A stretch of 64,000 nucleotides of DNA from Pseudomonas khavaziana (GCF_019145205.1 NZ_JAHSTT010000007.1:297217-361216); one strand, 5' to 3'. Shown: positions 43,235 through 53,848, numbered from the stretch's first letter. Numbers and translations: made by a program. The notes: a model not told the origin generated them from the letters alone.

Positions 43235-44639
43235 TCGATCCATTCCCGCGCAGCTGTCAGCGTTCAGCCTGTGCCTGTTGCTCAGTGCCTGTACCGGCAA
43301 CCCGCCCACACTCGACAGCGGCATCGCCCCGCCCGCCGCCTGGCAATACGCCGAACGCGCGGCGACCCAGGCCACCAACCAGCGCTGGTGGATGCAGTTT
43401 GGCAGCCCGGCGCTGAACCGCCTGATCGATCAGGCCCGGCGCGACAGTTTCGACGTGGCTGCCGCCATGGCCCGGGTGCGGCAGGCCCAGGCCACGGCAG
43501 TGATCGCCGGCGCGCCGCTGTTGCCGGAGGTGAAATTCAACCTCGCCAGCAGTCACCAGAGGCTGTTGCGCGGCCAGGGCGGGCCGGACCTGGACGCCTC
43601 GCAAAGCGACGAAACGGTGAATAATTTCGGCGCCAACTTCAGCGCCAGCTATGAAGTGGACTTCTGGGGTGGCCGCGCTGCCGCCCGCGACAGCGCACTC
43701 TACAGCCTGCGCGCCAGTGAGTCGGACCAGGCCACTGTGGAGCTGACCTTACTCAGCAATGTGGCCGACCGCTATGCGCAAACCCTGGCCGCACAGCAAC
43801 GCCAACAGATTGCCGAATTCAACCTGGCCAATGCGCGCAACGTCCTCGGCCTGGTACAGACCCGCTATGACGCAGGCTCTGCCACCGCCCTGGAGCTGGC
43901 CCAGCAGAAAAGCCTGGTGGCCGGCCAGCAACGGCAATTGCCGCTGATCCAACAGGTGGCCGAAGAAGCACGGATCACCCTCGCCGCCCTCCTCGGCCAG
44001 CCGGTGCAGGCCCTCGACCTGGGCAGTGAAGCCTTCCAGACGCTCACCTGGCCAGCCATAGGCCCGGGCGTACCGAGCCAACTGCTGAGCCGCCGCCCCG
44101 ACCTGGCCAAGGCCGAAGCCGAACTGGCCGCTGCCCAAGCGGATGTCAGCGTGGCCCGTGCCGCCATGCTGCCCGCCGTGACCCTCGGCGCCACGCTCGG
44201 CTCCGACGCCTACAAGGCTGGGCAAATCCTGCGCAGCCCCTACTACACCCTGACTGCCGGCCTGGTCGCCCCCATCTTCAACAACGGCCGTTTAAGCGCA
44301 GAGCGCGACAAGGCTCGCGCGCGCCAGGATGAGCTGCTGCAAACCTACCGCGCAGCAATCATCAACGGCTTTGCCGATGTAGAGAAAGCCCTCAGCAGCA
44401 TCACCCGCCTGGACCAGCAACGCCAATGGCAGAGCCAAGAGCTGCAACACGCGCAGGCGGCCTTCCAGATCGCGCAAAGCCGCTATGAGGCCGGGGCCGA
44501 GGGCTTGCTCACGGTGCTGGAGACCCAACGCACCCTGTACGCCGCCCAAGACTTGAATGTGCAATTGCGCCTCTCGCGCTTGCAGGCCGGCATCGCCCTG
44601 TACAAGGCATTAGGGGGGGGTTGGAACACCGAAAGCTGA
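43227..44639 (+). CDS. opmQ: Outer-membrane efflux lipoprotein OpmQ (TolC/NodT type)
   Basis: The 470-aa protein has a lipoprotein signal (lipobox LLSAC, cysteine near residue 22) and two outer-membrane-efflux-protein repeats with long helices rich in Ala/Gln. The GTG start overlaps pvdT by eight bases. Characteristic segments include WWMQFGSPALNRLIDQA and LSRRPDLAKAEAELAAAQAD. It is the exit duct of the PvdRT-OpmQ pump. Confidence 0.92.
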   Translation: MNNRSIPAQLSAFSLCLLLSACTGNPPTLDSGIAPPAAWQYAERAATQATNQRWWMQFGSPALNRLIDQARRDSFDVAAAMARVRQAQATAVIAGAPLLPEVKFNLASSHQRLLRGQGGPDLDASQSDETVNNFGANFSASYEVDFWGGRAAARDSALYSLRASESDQATVELTLLSNVADRYAQTLAAQQRQQIAEFNLANARNVLGLVQTRYDAGSATALELAQQKSLVAGQQRQLPLIQQVAEEARITLAALLGQPVQALDLGSEAFQTLTWPAIGPGVPSQLLSRRPDLAKAEAELAAAQADVSVARAAMLPAVTLGATLGSDAYKAGQILRSPYYTLTAGLVAPIFNNGRLSAERDKARARQDELLQTYRAAIINGFADVEKALSSITRLDQQRQWQSQELQHAQAAFQIAQSRYEAGAEGLLTVLETQRTLYAAQDLNVQLRLSRLQAGIALYKALGGGWNTES

Positions 44640-44695
44640 TAAACAAACTCTTATTTCATACACGAGTTGTTTCTTCACCTTACATTTTCCAACTC

Positions 44696-44742
44696 GAGGT
44701 CCTTGGTAAAAAAGCCGTTATCACACGGCTGCCCTGGACCTC
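44696..44742 (+). promoter_or_regulatory. Nested hairpin just before the alpha/beta-hydrolase-like gene
   Basis: GAGGTCC (44696-44702) pairs with GGACCTC (44736-44742), and inside it AGCCG (44713-44717) pairs with CGGCT (44726-44730). The outer stem ends three bases before the chosen ATG, so it would cover the ribosome-binding region. It may be a translation-blocking leader, or the decayed terminator of the pvdRT-opmQ operon; there is no T-tract. Confidence 0.45.
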
Positions 44743-44745
44743 TTG

Positions 44746-45492
44746 ATGAAACCCAGCGTTTTCGTAAAAAGCCTGGCCTGCATCGGTTGCTGGCTGATAC
44801 CCAACCTGGTGCTGGCAGAACCCTTGATTGCCCCTACGGCGATCGACTGGCTGCTGGACTGCCCCCTTCCCACGACGGCGCGCCTGGACCCCGAGGTAGT
44901 CGGACGTACCCAATGCGGCCTGGTCAGCGTGCCCCGCGATCATGCCGCCCCCGAGCGCGGCCACATACGCCTGAGCGTGACCCGTGTCGGCGCACGGCAA
45001 CCGCTCAACCGCGAGGGCGTGGTGTTCATCCAGGCCGGCGAGCCCTCACCGGCCAGGGAAGCGCCTTTCGCCCTGCATCTGGCCAGCCGCTGGGAATCCC
45101 TTGCCACCCGCGCCTATCGAACACTGGTCGACCGTTATGACGTCATCGAACTGAGCGCCCGCGACCTGCGGCAGATGAATGCGGTCGAGCAAGCCGCACG
45201 AGACATGGAATTCGTACGCGGGCAACTCGGCGAGGCACGTCTCAACTACCTGGGAAACGACACCGCCACCCGCCTCGGCAGCCGCTACGGCGCGCTGTTT
45301 CCCGAGCGCGTGGCGCGCATGGTATTGATCAATGCCGCGCCTGGCGAACCTATGGCCATCGGTGTCGAGCAACTCTTGCTCAAGGAGTCGAATGCCGACG
45401 GCTGTGTCAGCCGCTGGCTGGGGGACTTCCTGGCCTTCGGCAAACTACCACCGCCGTCCGCCCGTTGCCTTGACCTCGGCACCTGGCGTTGA
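44746..45492 (+). CDS. Exported alpha/beta-hydrolase-like protein lacking a catalytic serine (possible remnant)
   Basis: The 248-aa protein has a signal peptide (about 1-24, ending VLA) and resembles the N-terminal half of TAP-type secreted peptidases/alpha-beta hydrolases: CGLVSVPRDHAAPERGHIRL, then RDMEFVRGQLGEARLNYLGN and RLGSRYGALFPERVARMVLINAAPG. In the nucleophile elbow the family's G-x-S-x-G appears as G-N-D-T-A, so the serine is replaced. The chain stops soon after, without the acid and histidine region; family members are about 450-500 residues. It could be a degenerate gene or a non-enzymatic protein. The start uses ATG 44746 (a TTG precedes it). Confidence 0.65.
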   Translation: MKPSVFVKSLACIGCWLIPNLVLAEPLIAPTAIDWLLDCPLPTTARLDPEVVGRTQCGLVSVPRDHAAPERGHIRLSVTRVGARQPLNREGVVFIQAGEPSPAREAPFALHLASRWESLATRAYRTLVDRYDVIELSARDLRQMNAVEQAARDMEFVRGQLGEARLNYLGNDTATRLGSRYGALFPERVARMVLINAAPGEPMAIGVEQLLLKESNADGCVSRWLGDFLAFGKLPPPSARCLDLGTWR

Positions 45493-45570
45493 TCAGCACA
45501 TTTACGACCTCCTGCCACCGAAAACGACACCCTGCGTTGACGCTCAAGCTCAATCGTTATTAAGTGCTAT

Positions 45571-45591
45571 TTATCCGCATTAATACGATAA
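45571..45591. promoter_or_regulatory. AT-rich inverted repeat before the FadR-type gene
   Basis: TTATC (45571-45575) and GATAA (45587-45591) flank a central ATTAAT, ten bases before the start codon of the GntR regulator. It may be an autoregulatory site. Confidence 0.35.
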
Positions 45592-45600
45592 ATCGCACCC

Positions 45601-46368
45601 ATGCTGACTCGTCCGCTGCGCCGCAAACGCCAGAAGCTTTCCGATGTGATTGTCGAATCGGTCAAGCGCTCCATCGTCACCGATGCCTTGAAGCCCGGCG
45701 ACCGCCTGCCCACCGAGCGCGAGCTGATGGAGAGCTTCCAGTGCTCCAAGGGCTCGGCCCGTGAAGCGCTCAAGGCGCTGGAGGTCGAGGGCCTGGTGAG
45801 CACGCGCACCGGTCCCAGTGGTGGCGCCTATCTGAACCAGGCCGGCACCGAGCCGGCCAGCCGTGCCTTGCGCAACTACCTGCACTTCCAGCATCTGGAT
45901 GGCGAGCAGGTCTATCAATTGCGCAAGGTCATCGAAGTGGAACTGGCGGTTTCGGTACTTGGGCGCTTGAGCGAAGACGACTATCAAGCCTTGCAAGCCA
46001 ACGTGGATTTCTGCAGCGCCCCCGAAGACAGCGAAGCCGGCCAGCGCGAACAGCGCCTGGCGGAACTGGAGTTCCACAACCTGCTGGCCAGGGCTTGCCC
46101 CAACCCGCTGCTGAGCTTTATGGCGCAGTTTCTCAACGACCTGCTGCGCGACCTGGTGGTGCTGAAAAAAGCCTACAAGCCCAAGCGCAAGCAGTTCGAC
46201 GCGGCCAACCTCGACTATCACAAGCAATTGTTGATTGCCTTTCGTGCAGGTGATGAGGGCGCGGTGCGCAGCTTGATGCATGAACATATGTGCGATGCCG
46301 AACACCACATGACCGCCCTTGAAGGTCAGGTCAGCCCACACTTCCTTCTGGAGTTCGATCACTCTTAA
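45601..46368 (+). CDS. GntR-family regulator, FadR/FCD subfamily
   Basis: The 255-aa protein has a GntR winged helix (residues ~12-80: LSDVIVESVKRSIVTDALKPGDRLPTERELM, KGSAREALKALEVEGLV) and an all-helical FCD effector domain (~95-230) with candidate metal histidines in EFHNLLARA and MHEHMCDAEHH. It precedes the ABC importer/amidohydrolase genes on the same strand, separated by a REPIN, so it probably controls them. The effector is unknown. Confidence 0.87.
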   Translation: MLTRPLRRKRQKLSDVIVESVKRSIVTDALKPGDRLPTERELMESFQCSKGSAREALKALEVEGLVSTRTGPSGGAYLNQAGTEPASRALRNYLHFQHLDGEQVYQLRKVIEVELAVSVLGRLSEDDYQALQANVDFCSAPEDSEAGQREQRLAELEFHNLLARACPNPLLSFMAQFLNDLLRDLVVLKKAYKPKRKQFDAANLDYHKQLLIAFRAGDEGAVRSLMHEHMCDAEHHMTALEGQVSPHFLLEFDHS

Positions 46369-46385
46369 GCACACCGACAATCCAA

Positions 46386-46475
46386 TGTGGGAGGGGGCTT
46401 GCCCCCGATAAGGCCGGCACATTCAACAGGGATGTCGACAGGCACACCGCTATCGGGAGCAAGCCCCCTCCCACA
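46386..46475. repeat. REPIN, family 1
   Basis: Paired TGTGGGAGGGGGCTTGC halves; the left one has CCCCCGAT in place of TCCCGAT. It lies between the GntR regulator and the binding-protein gene. Confidence 0.9.
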
Positions 46476-46594
46476 GTTTGACCCTGTTCCAACCAAGCTA
46501 GCACGTTGTCCCAATAACAAGCCTGCCCACAGGCCCTTGCACCACCGTATCGCCCTTGCCGCTCCTGCCAATAACTAAACCAGGGAGTCACCCC

Positions 46595-47796
46595 ATGCAG
46601 CGTCGTACGTTATTGAAAGCCAGCCTCACCGCGGCCGCCGCCCTCAGCTTGCCGCTGAGCGTGCGTTCGGCATTCGCCGCCGAGCCCTTTACCTTTTACG
46701 GCCTCAAGTCCATGTCTGGTGCCTTTGCCAGCTATGGCAAATTTGCCGACATGGGTTCGCGCCTGGCAGTGGACCAGCACCCCGAACTGCTCGGACGGCC
46801 GCTGAACTACAAGGTCATCGACACCGAAGGTAACGCTGGCAAGGCGGTGCGCAAGGTGCAGGAGGCGATTCAGCAAGACGGCGCACGGTTCTTCCAGGGT
46901 TGCACCTTGTCCTCCTCCGCCCTCGCGGTGGCCAAGGAAGTCGACAAGGTCGGCGGCGTGTTCATGACCCCGGTGGGAGCCGATGAAGTCACCGGCAAAG
47001 ACTGCAACAAGGCGACCTTCCGCTGGTCGGTGCCCACCTACGGCGCGATCCGCGAAACCATGGTGCCGCTGATCAAGCTGCTGCCGGACGCCAAGCGCTG
47101 GTACACCATCACCCCGCAATATGTATTCGGCGAAGCCTTGCTCGAAGGCGCCAGGAACGTACTCAAGGAACACGGCCTGGAACACGTCGGCAACAGCTAT
47201 CACTCGCTGCAGGAGCAGGAGTTCTCCGGCTACCTGACCAACGCCATTTCCACCCGGCCCGATGTGCTGGTGCTGCTCAACTTCGGCAGCCAGTCGTCCA
47301 ACACCCTGCGCCAGGCGGTGAACTTCGGCATCAAGGAGCGCATGAAGGTACTGCTGGTGTGGTCGGCCGGCCTCGATCAGTTCCAGGAACTGGGCAGCGA
47401 TGTGCTCGAAGGCGTGTACCTCGGCGCGCAGTACTGGCACCAGGTCGACACCCCGCTCAACCGTGAACTGGTCAAGCTGACCCAGGCCAAATACGGGATC
47501 AACCCCACCTACCCGCTGGCCGCCGACTACATCAGTACCAAGGTCATGCTCGACACCATCATTGCCACCGGCAGCTTCGACGGCGCGACTGTAGCCAAGG
47601 CCATGCAGGTTTGAGCTACGAAGGCCCGACCGGCAAGGAATCGATCCGTGCCGGCGACCATCAGGTGATCAAGGATTACTACCTGCTGGTCGGCAAGGCC
47701 AGCGGCGACATGGCCGACAAGGACGACCTGGCCAAAGTGCTCAGCGCCGGCCAATCGTTCCCTGCGGTCGAGGCCACGGGCTGCTCGCTCGGCTGA
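46595..47796 (+). pseudogene. Branched-chain-type ABC substrate-binding protein, interrupted by a frameshift
   Basis: From ATG 46595 (AGGGAG upstream) the frame encodes a twin-arginine-like signal (MQRRTLLKASLTAAAALSLP, cleavage after AFA) and a LivJ/UrtA-type periplasmic fold for 339 codons, then stops at TGA 47612-47614 right after KAMQV. The other frame continues directly as LSYEGPTGKESIRAGDHQVI and ends SFPAVEATGCSLG at 47796, the usual C-terminus of this family. One extra G after CAG (47606-47608) would restore G-L-S-Y. So one base is missing, and about 61 residues are lost. It is either a recent mutation or a sequencing error. The downstream importer genes are intact. Confidence 0.88.
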
Positions 47797-47852
47797 TCCC
47801 CTGAATATGTAGCGCGGGGCCGCGCAAGCGGCGTCCTGCCGAGGGTTCCTGC

Positions 47853-48713
47853 ATGCTTAATCTTTATCTGTTCCAGATCCTCAACGGCCTTGGGCTGGGG
47901 ATGATCTATTTCCTGATCGCGGTCGGTCTGACGATCATTTTCGGCCTGCTCAACTTCGTCAACTTTGCCCACGGCGCGTTCTTCCTGCTGGGGGCTTACA
48001 TCTGCTACACCGCCGTGAGCCTCACCGGCAGCTTCTGGCTGGCGCTGTTGATCGCGCCGCTGGTGGTCGCCGCACTGGCCTGGGTGATCGAGCGCTTGCT
48101 GATCCAACGGATCTACCACTTGCCGCACATGTTCCAGATCCTGGTGACCCTGGGCATCGCACTGATCATCCAGGAAGCCAGCGTGATGATCTGGGGCCCG
48201 GTGGGCAAGAGCGTCGCGGTACCGGAACTGCTGCGCGGTGTGCTGGTGGTGGGGGATTTCGTCTACCCCTACTACCGCCTGTTCCTCATCGTGTTTTCCG
48301 GGCTGGTTGGCCTGGGCCTGTGGCTGTTGCTGGAACGCACGCGCTTCGGCGCCCTGGTGCGCGCCGGCAGTGAGAGCACCGAAACCGTATCACTGCTGGG
48401 CACCAACATCTTCCGCCTGTTCTCCATGACCTTTGCCCTCGGCGTGGCCCTGGCCGGTGTCGCCGGCGTGCTGTTCGCACCGTTGCGCGGCGCCCAGCCC
48501 TTTGTCGGCCCGGAGATTCTCGGGGTGGCGTTCGTGGTGGTGGTGATCGGCGGCATGGGTTCCTTCAGCGGTGCGCTGGTCGGCGGTTTGCTGGTGGGCG
48601 TGGTGCAAAGCCTGATGACCACACTCTGGCCCCAGGGTGCGAGCCTGATGATCTACGGCGCGATGGCCGTGGTGATTCTGGTGCGCCCCTACGGCCTGTT
48701 CGGGAGAGCCTGA
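47853..48713 (+). CDS. Branched-chain-type ABC permease, LivH family
   Basis: The 286-aa inner-membrane protein has about eight hydrophobic segments and the LivH signatures GLGMIYFLIAVGLTIIFGLL, NFAHGAFFLLGAYI and AFVVVVIGGMGSFSGALVGG. GAGGG lies before the start. Its partner LivM starts one base after its stop. The substrate is probably an amide or ureide in view of the hydrolases encoded downstream. Confidence 0.9.
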   Translation: MLNLYLFQILNGLGLGMIYFLIAVGLTIIFGLLNFVNFAHGAFFLLGAYICYTAVSLTGSFWLALLIAPLVVAALAWVIERLLIQRIYHLPHMFQILVTLGIALIIQEASVMIWGPVGKSVAVPELLRGVLVVGDFVYPYYRLFLIVFSGLVGLGLWLLLERTRFGALVRAGSESTETVSLLGTNIFRLFSMTFALGVALAGVAGVLFAPLRGAQPFVGPEILGVAFVVVVIGGMGSFSGALVGGLLVGVVQSLMTTLWPQGASLMIYGAMAVVILVRPYGLFGRA

Positions 48714-48714
48714 C

Positions 48715-49721
48715 ATGAGCGAGAAAAACCCCCTGCCGTTTGCCAAGACGCAATCCAAAGCCATGCTGTTGTGGGTATTGGCGGTGCTGGTCGGCCTGCC
48801 GTTACTATTGCCCTCGGCCACCCTGGCCACCGAGATCCTGATCTTTGCCATGGCTGCCCTGGCGTGCAACCTGCTGCTGGGCTACACCGGGCTGTTGTCG
48901 TTCGGCCAAGGCATCTTCTTTGGCGCCGGTGCCTATTGCGCAGCACTGCTGATGATTCACCTGCAACTGGGGTTGTTCACCGCACTGCTGGGTGCCGCCA
49001 TCGCCGGCGGTTTCCTGGCGTTGCTGGTGGGCGCCCTGGCGATTCGTCGCACCGGCATCTACTTCGTGATGCTGACCTTGGCGTTCAGCCAGATGGCCTA
49101 CTTCGTCGCCTACACCTTGAGCGATTGGACCGGCGGCGACAACGGCCTGCTCAGCGTGCCGCGCCCGGAAATCCGTATCGGTGACACCGTGCTGTTATCG
49201 CTGGCCGACGCTCGGGCCTTCTATGGTTTTGTCGCGGTGCTGTTCCTGCTGATCTTTATCGGCGCACGCCGGGTGATCGCTTCGCCGTTCGGCAGCACGC
49301 TGATGGCGATCCGCGAAAACGAAACCCGCGCCTCGGCCATCGGCTACGACACGCGGCACTTCAAGATCCTGGTGTTCGTGCTGTCCGGCGCGGTCACCGG
49401 GATTGCCGGAGCGCTGTACGCCATGTTGCTGCATTTTGTGCCGCTGTCGAACATCGACCTGGCGATGTCCGAAAACATCCTGATCATGACCATTGTCGGC
49501 GGCACGGGCTCGCTGTTCGGCTCCCTGCTCGGCGCCGGCTCCATCGTGCTGCTGGGGGATTTTCTCTCCGACCTGTGGCCGCGCTGGCTGATGCTGCTGG
49601 GGGTGATCCTGATCCTGGTGGTGATCTTCATGCGCGGTGGTTTGTGGGGCGGCCTGGCGTCGCTGTTCGAGAAGGTGCGCGGCAGCCGCAAACCCGCCGT
49701 CGTCACCAAGGAGCAAGAGCT

Positions 49722-49725
<4 letters not shown>
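48715..49725 (+). CDS. Branched-chain-type ABC permease, LivM family
   Basis: The 336-aa protein has about nine hydrophobic segments and LivM motifs (NLLLGYTGLLSFGQGIFFGAGAY and VGGTGSLFGSLLGAGSIVLL). It overlaps the ATPase gene by four bases (ATGA). Confidence 0.9.
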
Positions 49726-50470
<745 letters not shown>

Positions 50471-50471
<1 letters not shown>

Positions 50472-51166
50472 TGCTGATCGTCGAGAATATCCATTCCTAC
50501 TACGACAAGAGCCATGTGCTGGAGGGCGTGTCATTGACCGTCAACCCTGGCGAACTGGTGACTCTGCTGGGTCGCAATGGTGCCGGCAAGACCACCACTT
50601 TGCGCAGCATCCTGGGCATCATCTGCCCGCGCCAGGGCCAGATTCACTTCAACGGCCAGGCACTGGTGGGGCAGAAGATCTTTGAAATCGCACGCCAGGG
50701 CTTGGCGCTGGTGCCGGAGAACCGTGGGATTTTCCGTCTGCTGACCGTTGAGGAAAACCTGCGCATCGCCGCCCGCAAGACCAGCCGCTGGCAGTTGGAA
50801 GACGTCTACGCCATGTTCCCGCGCCTCAAGGAACGGCGCAAAAACGCCGGCCATGCGTTGTCCGGTGGCGAACAACAGATGCTCGCCATCGCCCGCGCCC
50901 TGCTGAACGATCCCAAGCTGCTGATCCTCGACGAACCCACTGAGGGTTTGGCGCCGGTGATTGTCGACGAGTTGGTGAAGATCCTGCGCAAGGTCAAGGA
51001 GGACGGCCTGCCGGTGCTGCTGGTGGAACAGAACCTGATGGTCTGCGACAAGCTCGCCGACCGCCATTACGTACTCGAACAGGGCCGCGTGGTGTACGAA
51101 GGCAGCGCCGCTGACTTGCGTGCCGACCCGTCGATCAAGAACCGCTATCTGGCCCTGAGTGCCTGA
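50471..51166 (+). CDS. Branched-chain-type ABC ATPase, LivF family
   Basis: The 231-aa protein has Walker A GRNGAGKTT, signature LSGGEQQMLAIARAL, Walker B LLILDEPTEGLAPV and the LLVEQNLMV switch region. It is the second ATPase of the importer. GGAG for the next gene lies just after its stop. Confidence 0.92.
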
Positions 51167-51179
51167 CCGGAGAATGCCC

Positions 51180-52448
51180 ATGAATAGTTTTGCGCAACCA
51201 CTGCAGAGCAACGCCCCGCTGATCAACCGCGACCGCCTGTGGCAATCGCTGATGGACCTGGCCCGACTCGGCGCCACCGCCAAGGGTGGCGTGTGCCGCC
51301 TGGCCCTCACCGATCTGGACCGCCAGGCCCGCGACCTGTTTGTGCAGTGGTGCGAAGCGGCCGGGTGCAGCGTCACTGTCGACGCCATCGGCAATATCTT
51401 TGCGCGTCGTGCCGGACGCAACCCCGCCCTGCCCCCGGTGATGACCGGCAGCCACATCGACACCCAACCCACCGGCGGCAAATTCGACGGCTGCTACGGG
51501 GTGATGGCCGGGCTGGAAGTGATCCGTACCTTGAATGACTTGCAGATCGAGACCCAAGCGCCGATTGAAGTGGTGGTGTGGACCAACGAAGAAGGCTCGC
51601 GCTTCCCGCCGTGCATGATGGGTTCCGGGGTATTTGCCGGAAAGTTCGACTTGCAGGACACTCTCGACAAACGCGACGACCAGGGTCTTTCGGTAGGCGC
51701 CGAATTACAGCGCATTGGCTATGCCGGTTCCCGTGCGGTTTTGGGCAATCCGGTCGGCGCCTACTTCGAAGCCCATATCGAGCAAGGTCCGGTACTGGAA
51801 GACCAGGCCACCACTATCGGCGTGGTCATGGGCTGCCTGGGCCAGAAGTGGTTCGACCTGACCCTCACCGGCGTCGAAGCCCACGCCGGCCCCACCCCGA
51901 TGCACCTGCGCAAGGACGCCCTGGTCGGCGCCGCCGAGGTGGTCAGCGCGGTCAACCGTATCGCCCATCAGCAACAACCCCATGCCTGCGGCACCGTTGG
52001 TTGCCTGAGCCTGCACCCGGGTTCGCGCAATGTGATTCCCGGCCAGGTGCAGATGACCATCGACTTGCGCCACCTGCACGCCGACAAGCTGCAAGCCATG
52101 GTCGATGAAGTGCGCGGCGTGATCGAAACCACGGCCGCCCGGCACGGCTTGACCTTTGAACTGACGCCCACCGCCGACTTCCCGCCGCTGGACTTTCACC
52201 CGACCTGCGTCAACGCCGTGCGCGAGGCTGCGAGCGCCTTGGGCTTGAGCCATATGGACATCGTCAGCGGCGCCGGGCATGACGCGATTTTCGTCGCCGA
52301 ACTGGGCCCGGCCGGAATGATCTTCGTGCCGTGCGAAGGCGGCATCAGCCATAACGAAATCGAAAACGCCACACCCCATGACCTCGCGGCAGGTTGCGCA
52401 GTGTTGCTGCGGGCCATGGTCAACGCGGCACAGGGGGATCTGGCATGA
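51180..52448 (+). CDS. Zn-dependent M20-family amidohydrolase (N-carbamoyl-amino acid / ureido hydrolase)
   Basis: The 422-aa protein belongs to the AmaB/HyuC/AllC/beta-ureidopropionase group of peptidase M20. Metal and dimer motifs seen are TGSHIDTQPTGGKFDGCYGV, VWTNEEGSRFPPCMMGSGVF, EAHIEQGPVLE, GVEAHAGPTPM and GAGHDAIFVA with SHNEIE. ATG 51180 with GGAG upstream is preferred over upstream ATG and GTG codons. It removes a carbamoyl or ureido group (for instance N-carbamoyl amino acid to amino acid, CO2 and ammonia). It could also be the missing third enzyme of the pyrimidine pathway at 0-5 kb, but it is in a different operon. Confidence 0.85.
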   Translation: MNSFAQPLQSNAPLINRDRLWQSLMDLARLGATAKGGVCRLALTDLDRQARDLFVQWCEAAGCSVTVDAIGNIFARRAGRNPALPPVMTGSHIDTQPTGGKFDGCYGVMAGLEVIRTLNDLQIETQAPIEVVVWTNEEGSRFPPCMMGSGVFAGKFDLQDTLDKRDDQGLSVGAELQRIGYAGSRAVLGNPVGAYFEAHIEQGPVLEDQATTIGVVMGCLGQKWFDLTLTGVEAHAGPTPMHLRKDALVGAAEVVSAVNRIAHQQQPHACGTVGCLSLHPGSRNVIPGQVQMTIDLRHLHADKLQAMVDEVRGVIETTAARHGLTFELTPTADFPPLDFHPTCVNAVREAASALGLSHMDIVSGAGHDAIFVAELGPAGMIFVPCEGGISHNEIENATPHDLAAGCAVLLRAMVNAAQGDLA

Positions 52449-53848
52449 GCGAGATTGGCCAACTGACAGCGGTGCAACTGCTGCAGCAGTTTCGCGACAA
52501 GCGCTTGTCACCGGTGGAGGTCACCGAAGATGCGTTGCTGCGCATCGAGCGCTACAACCCGGTGGTGAACGCCTACTGCCATGTCGATCCCGAGGGTGCA
52601 TTGAACGCGGCGCGGGCCTCGGAACAACGCTGGTTAAAAGGTGCCCCTTGCGGCGCCCTGGATGGCGTGCCAGCGTCAATCAAAGACCTGACCCTGACCC
52701 TCGGCATGCCTACGCGCAAGGGCTCGCGCACCTCATCCGCCGAGGGACCGTGGGATGTGGACGCGCCCTTCTCGCACTTCATGCGCAAGGCCGGCGCGGT
52801 GCTGCTGGGCAAGACCACCACCCCCGAGTTCGGCTGGAAAGGCGTCACCGACAACCCGCTGTACGGCATCACCCGCAACCCGTGGGACATCCGCACCACG
52901 GCGGGCGGGTCCTCCGGTGGCGCCGGTGCGGCAGCGGCGTTGAACCTGGGTGTGCTGCACCAGGGCAGCGATGCCGGCGGCTCGATCCGCATACCCTGTG
53001 CCTTTACCGGCACGTTCGGGATCAAGCCGACCTTCGGTTATGTGCCGCAGTGGCCGGCCAGTTCCATGACCATCCTGTCGCACCTGGGGCCCATGACCCG
53101 CACGGTGGAAGACAGCGTGCTGATGCTGCAGACCGTGGCACAAATGGATGTGCGTGATGGCCTGATCGGGGCGCCAAGGACCACGCCCTGGCTCACCCCT
53201 GGGGCGGATCTGAAAGGCTTGCGCGTGGCCTATAGCCCGACATTCGGCTATGTGGATGTCGACCCGCAAGTCGCCAAGGTCGTCGCCCAGGCGGTTGAGG
53301 GCCTGGTGCAATTGGGCGCCCATGTCGAGCAGATCGACCCGGGTTTCAGCGACCCGCTTGAGGTGTTCAGCACCCTGTGGGCCGCAGGCGCCGCACGCCT
53401 GACCGGCTCCATGAGCGACGCGCAAAAGCAACTGCTGGATCAAGGGCTGCTGCGTATTGCGCAACGGGGCGAGCGTCTGAGCCTGGCCGACTTCAACGCC
53501 GCCTTGGAAGCGCGCGCCGCACTGGTCGTGCGCATGGCGGCGTTCCATGAGCACTACGACGTGCTGGTGTCGCCGATGATGCCGATTACCGCATTCGAAG
53601 CCGGGCACAACGTACCGCCGGGTTCAGGGATGAACGAGTGGATGGAATGGACGCCGTTTACCTACCCCTTCAACCTGACCCAGCAACCAGCGGCGTCGGT
53701 GCCCTGCGGGTTGGCGGCGAATGGGCTGCCGGTGGGGTTGCATGTGGTGGGTGCAAGGTTTGCCGATGACATGGTGTTGAGTGTGTGTCGAACCTACGCA
53801 AAGGCGTTCCCCACGGAGCATTTGCAAGTGCCGATCAACCCGACATGA
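52445..53848 (+). CDS. Amidase, amidase-signature family
   Basis: The 467-aa protein has the Ser-cisSer-Lys triad regions: Lys in PASIKDLTLT (~76-85), the GGSSGGAGAAAALN glycine/serine block, and SDAGGSIRIP. ATG 52445 overlaps the stop of the M20 gene (ATGA). It hydrolyses an amide; with the importer and M20 hydrolase it suggests catabolism of an amide- or ureide-type nitrogen source. Confidence 0.9.
   Translation: MSEIGQLTAVQLLQQFRDKRLSPVEVTEDALLRIERYNPVVNAYCHVDPEGALNAARASEQRWLKGAPCGALDGVPASIKDLTLTLGMPTRKGSRTSSAEGPWDVDAPFSHFMRKAGAVLLGKTTTPEFGWKGVTDNPLYGITRNPWDIRTTAGGSSGGAGAAAALNLGVLHQGSDAGGSIRIPCAFTGTFGIKPTFGYVPQWPASSMTILSHLGPMTRTVEDSVLMLQTVAQMDVRDGLIGAPRTTPWLTPGADLKGLRVAYSPTFGYVDVDPQVAKVVAQAVEGLVQLGAHVEQIDPGFSDPLEVFSTLWAAGAARLTGSMSDAQKQLLDQGLLRIAQRGERLSLADFNAALEARAALVVRMAAFHEHYDVLVSPMMPITAFEAGHNVPPGSGMNEWMEWTPFTYPFNLTQQPAASVPCGLAANGLPVGLHVVGARFADDMVLSVCRTYAKAFPTEHLQVPINPT

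Noticed and set aside
47611..47796. Separate 61-codon gene after the binding-protein gene
   Set aside because: It has no ribosome-binding site and is the continuation of the upstream gene after a one-base frameshift.
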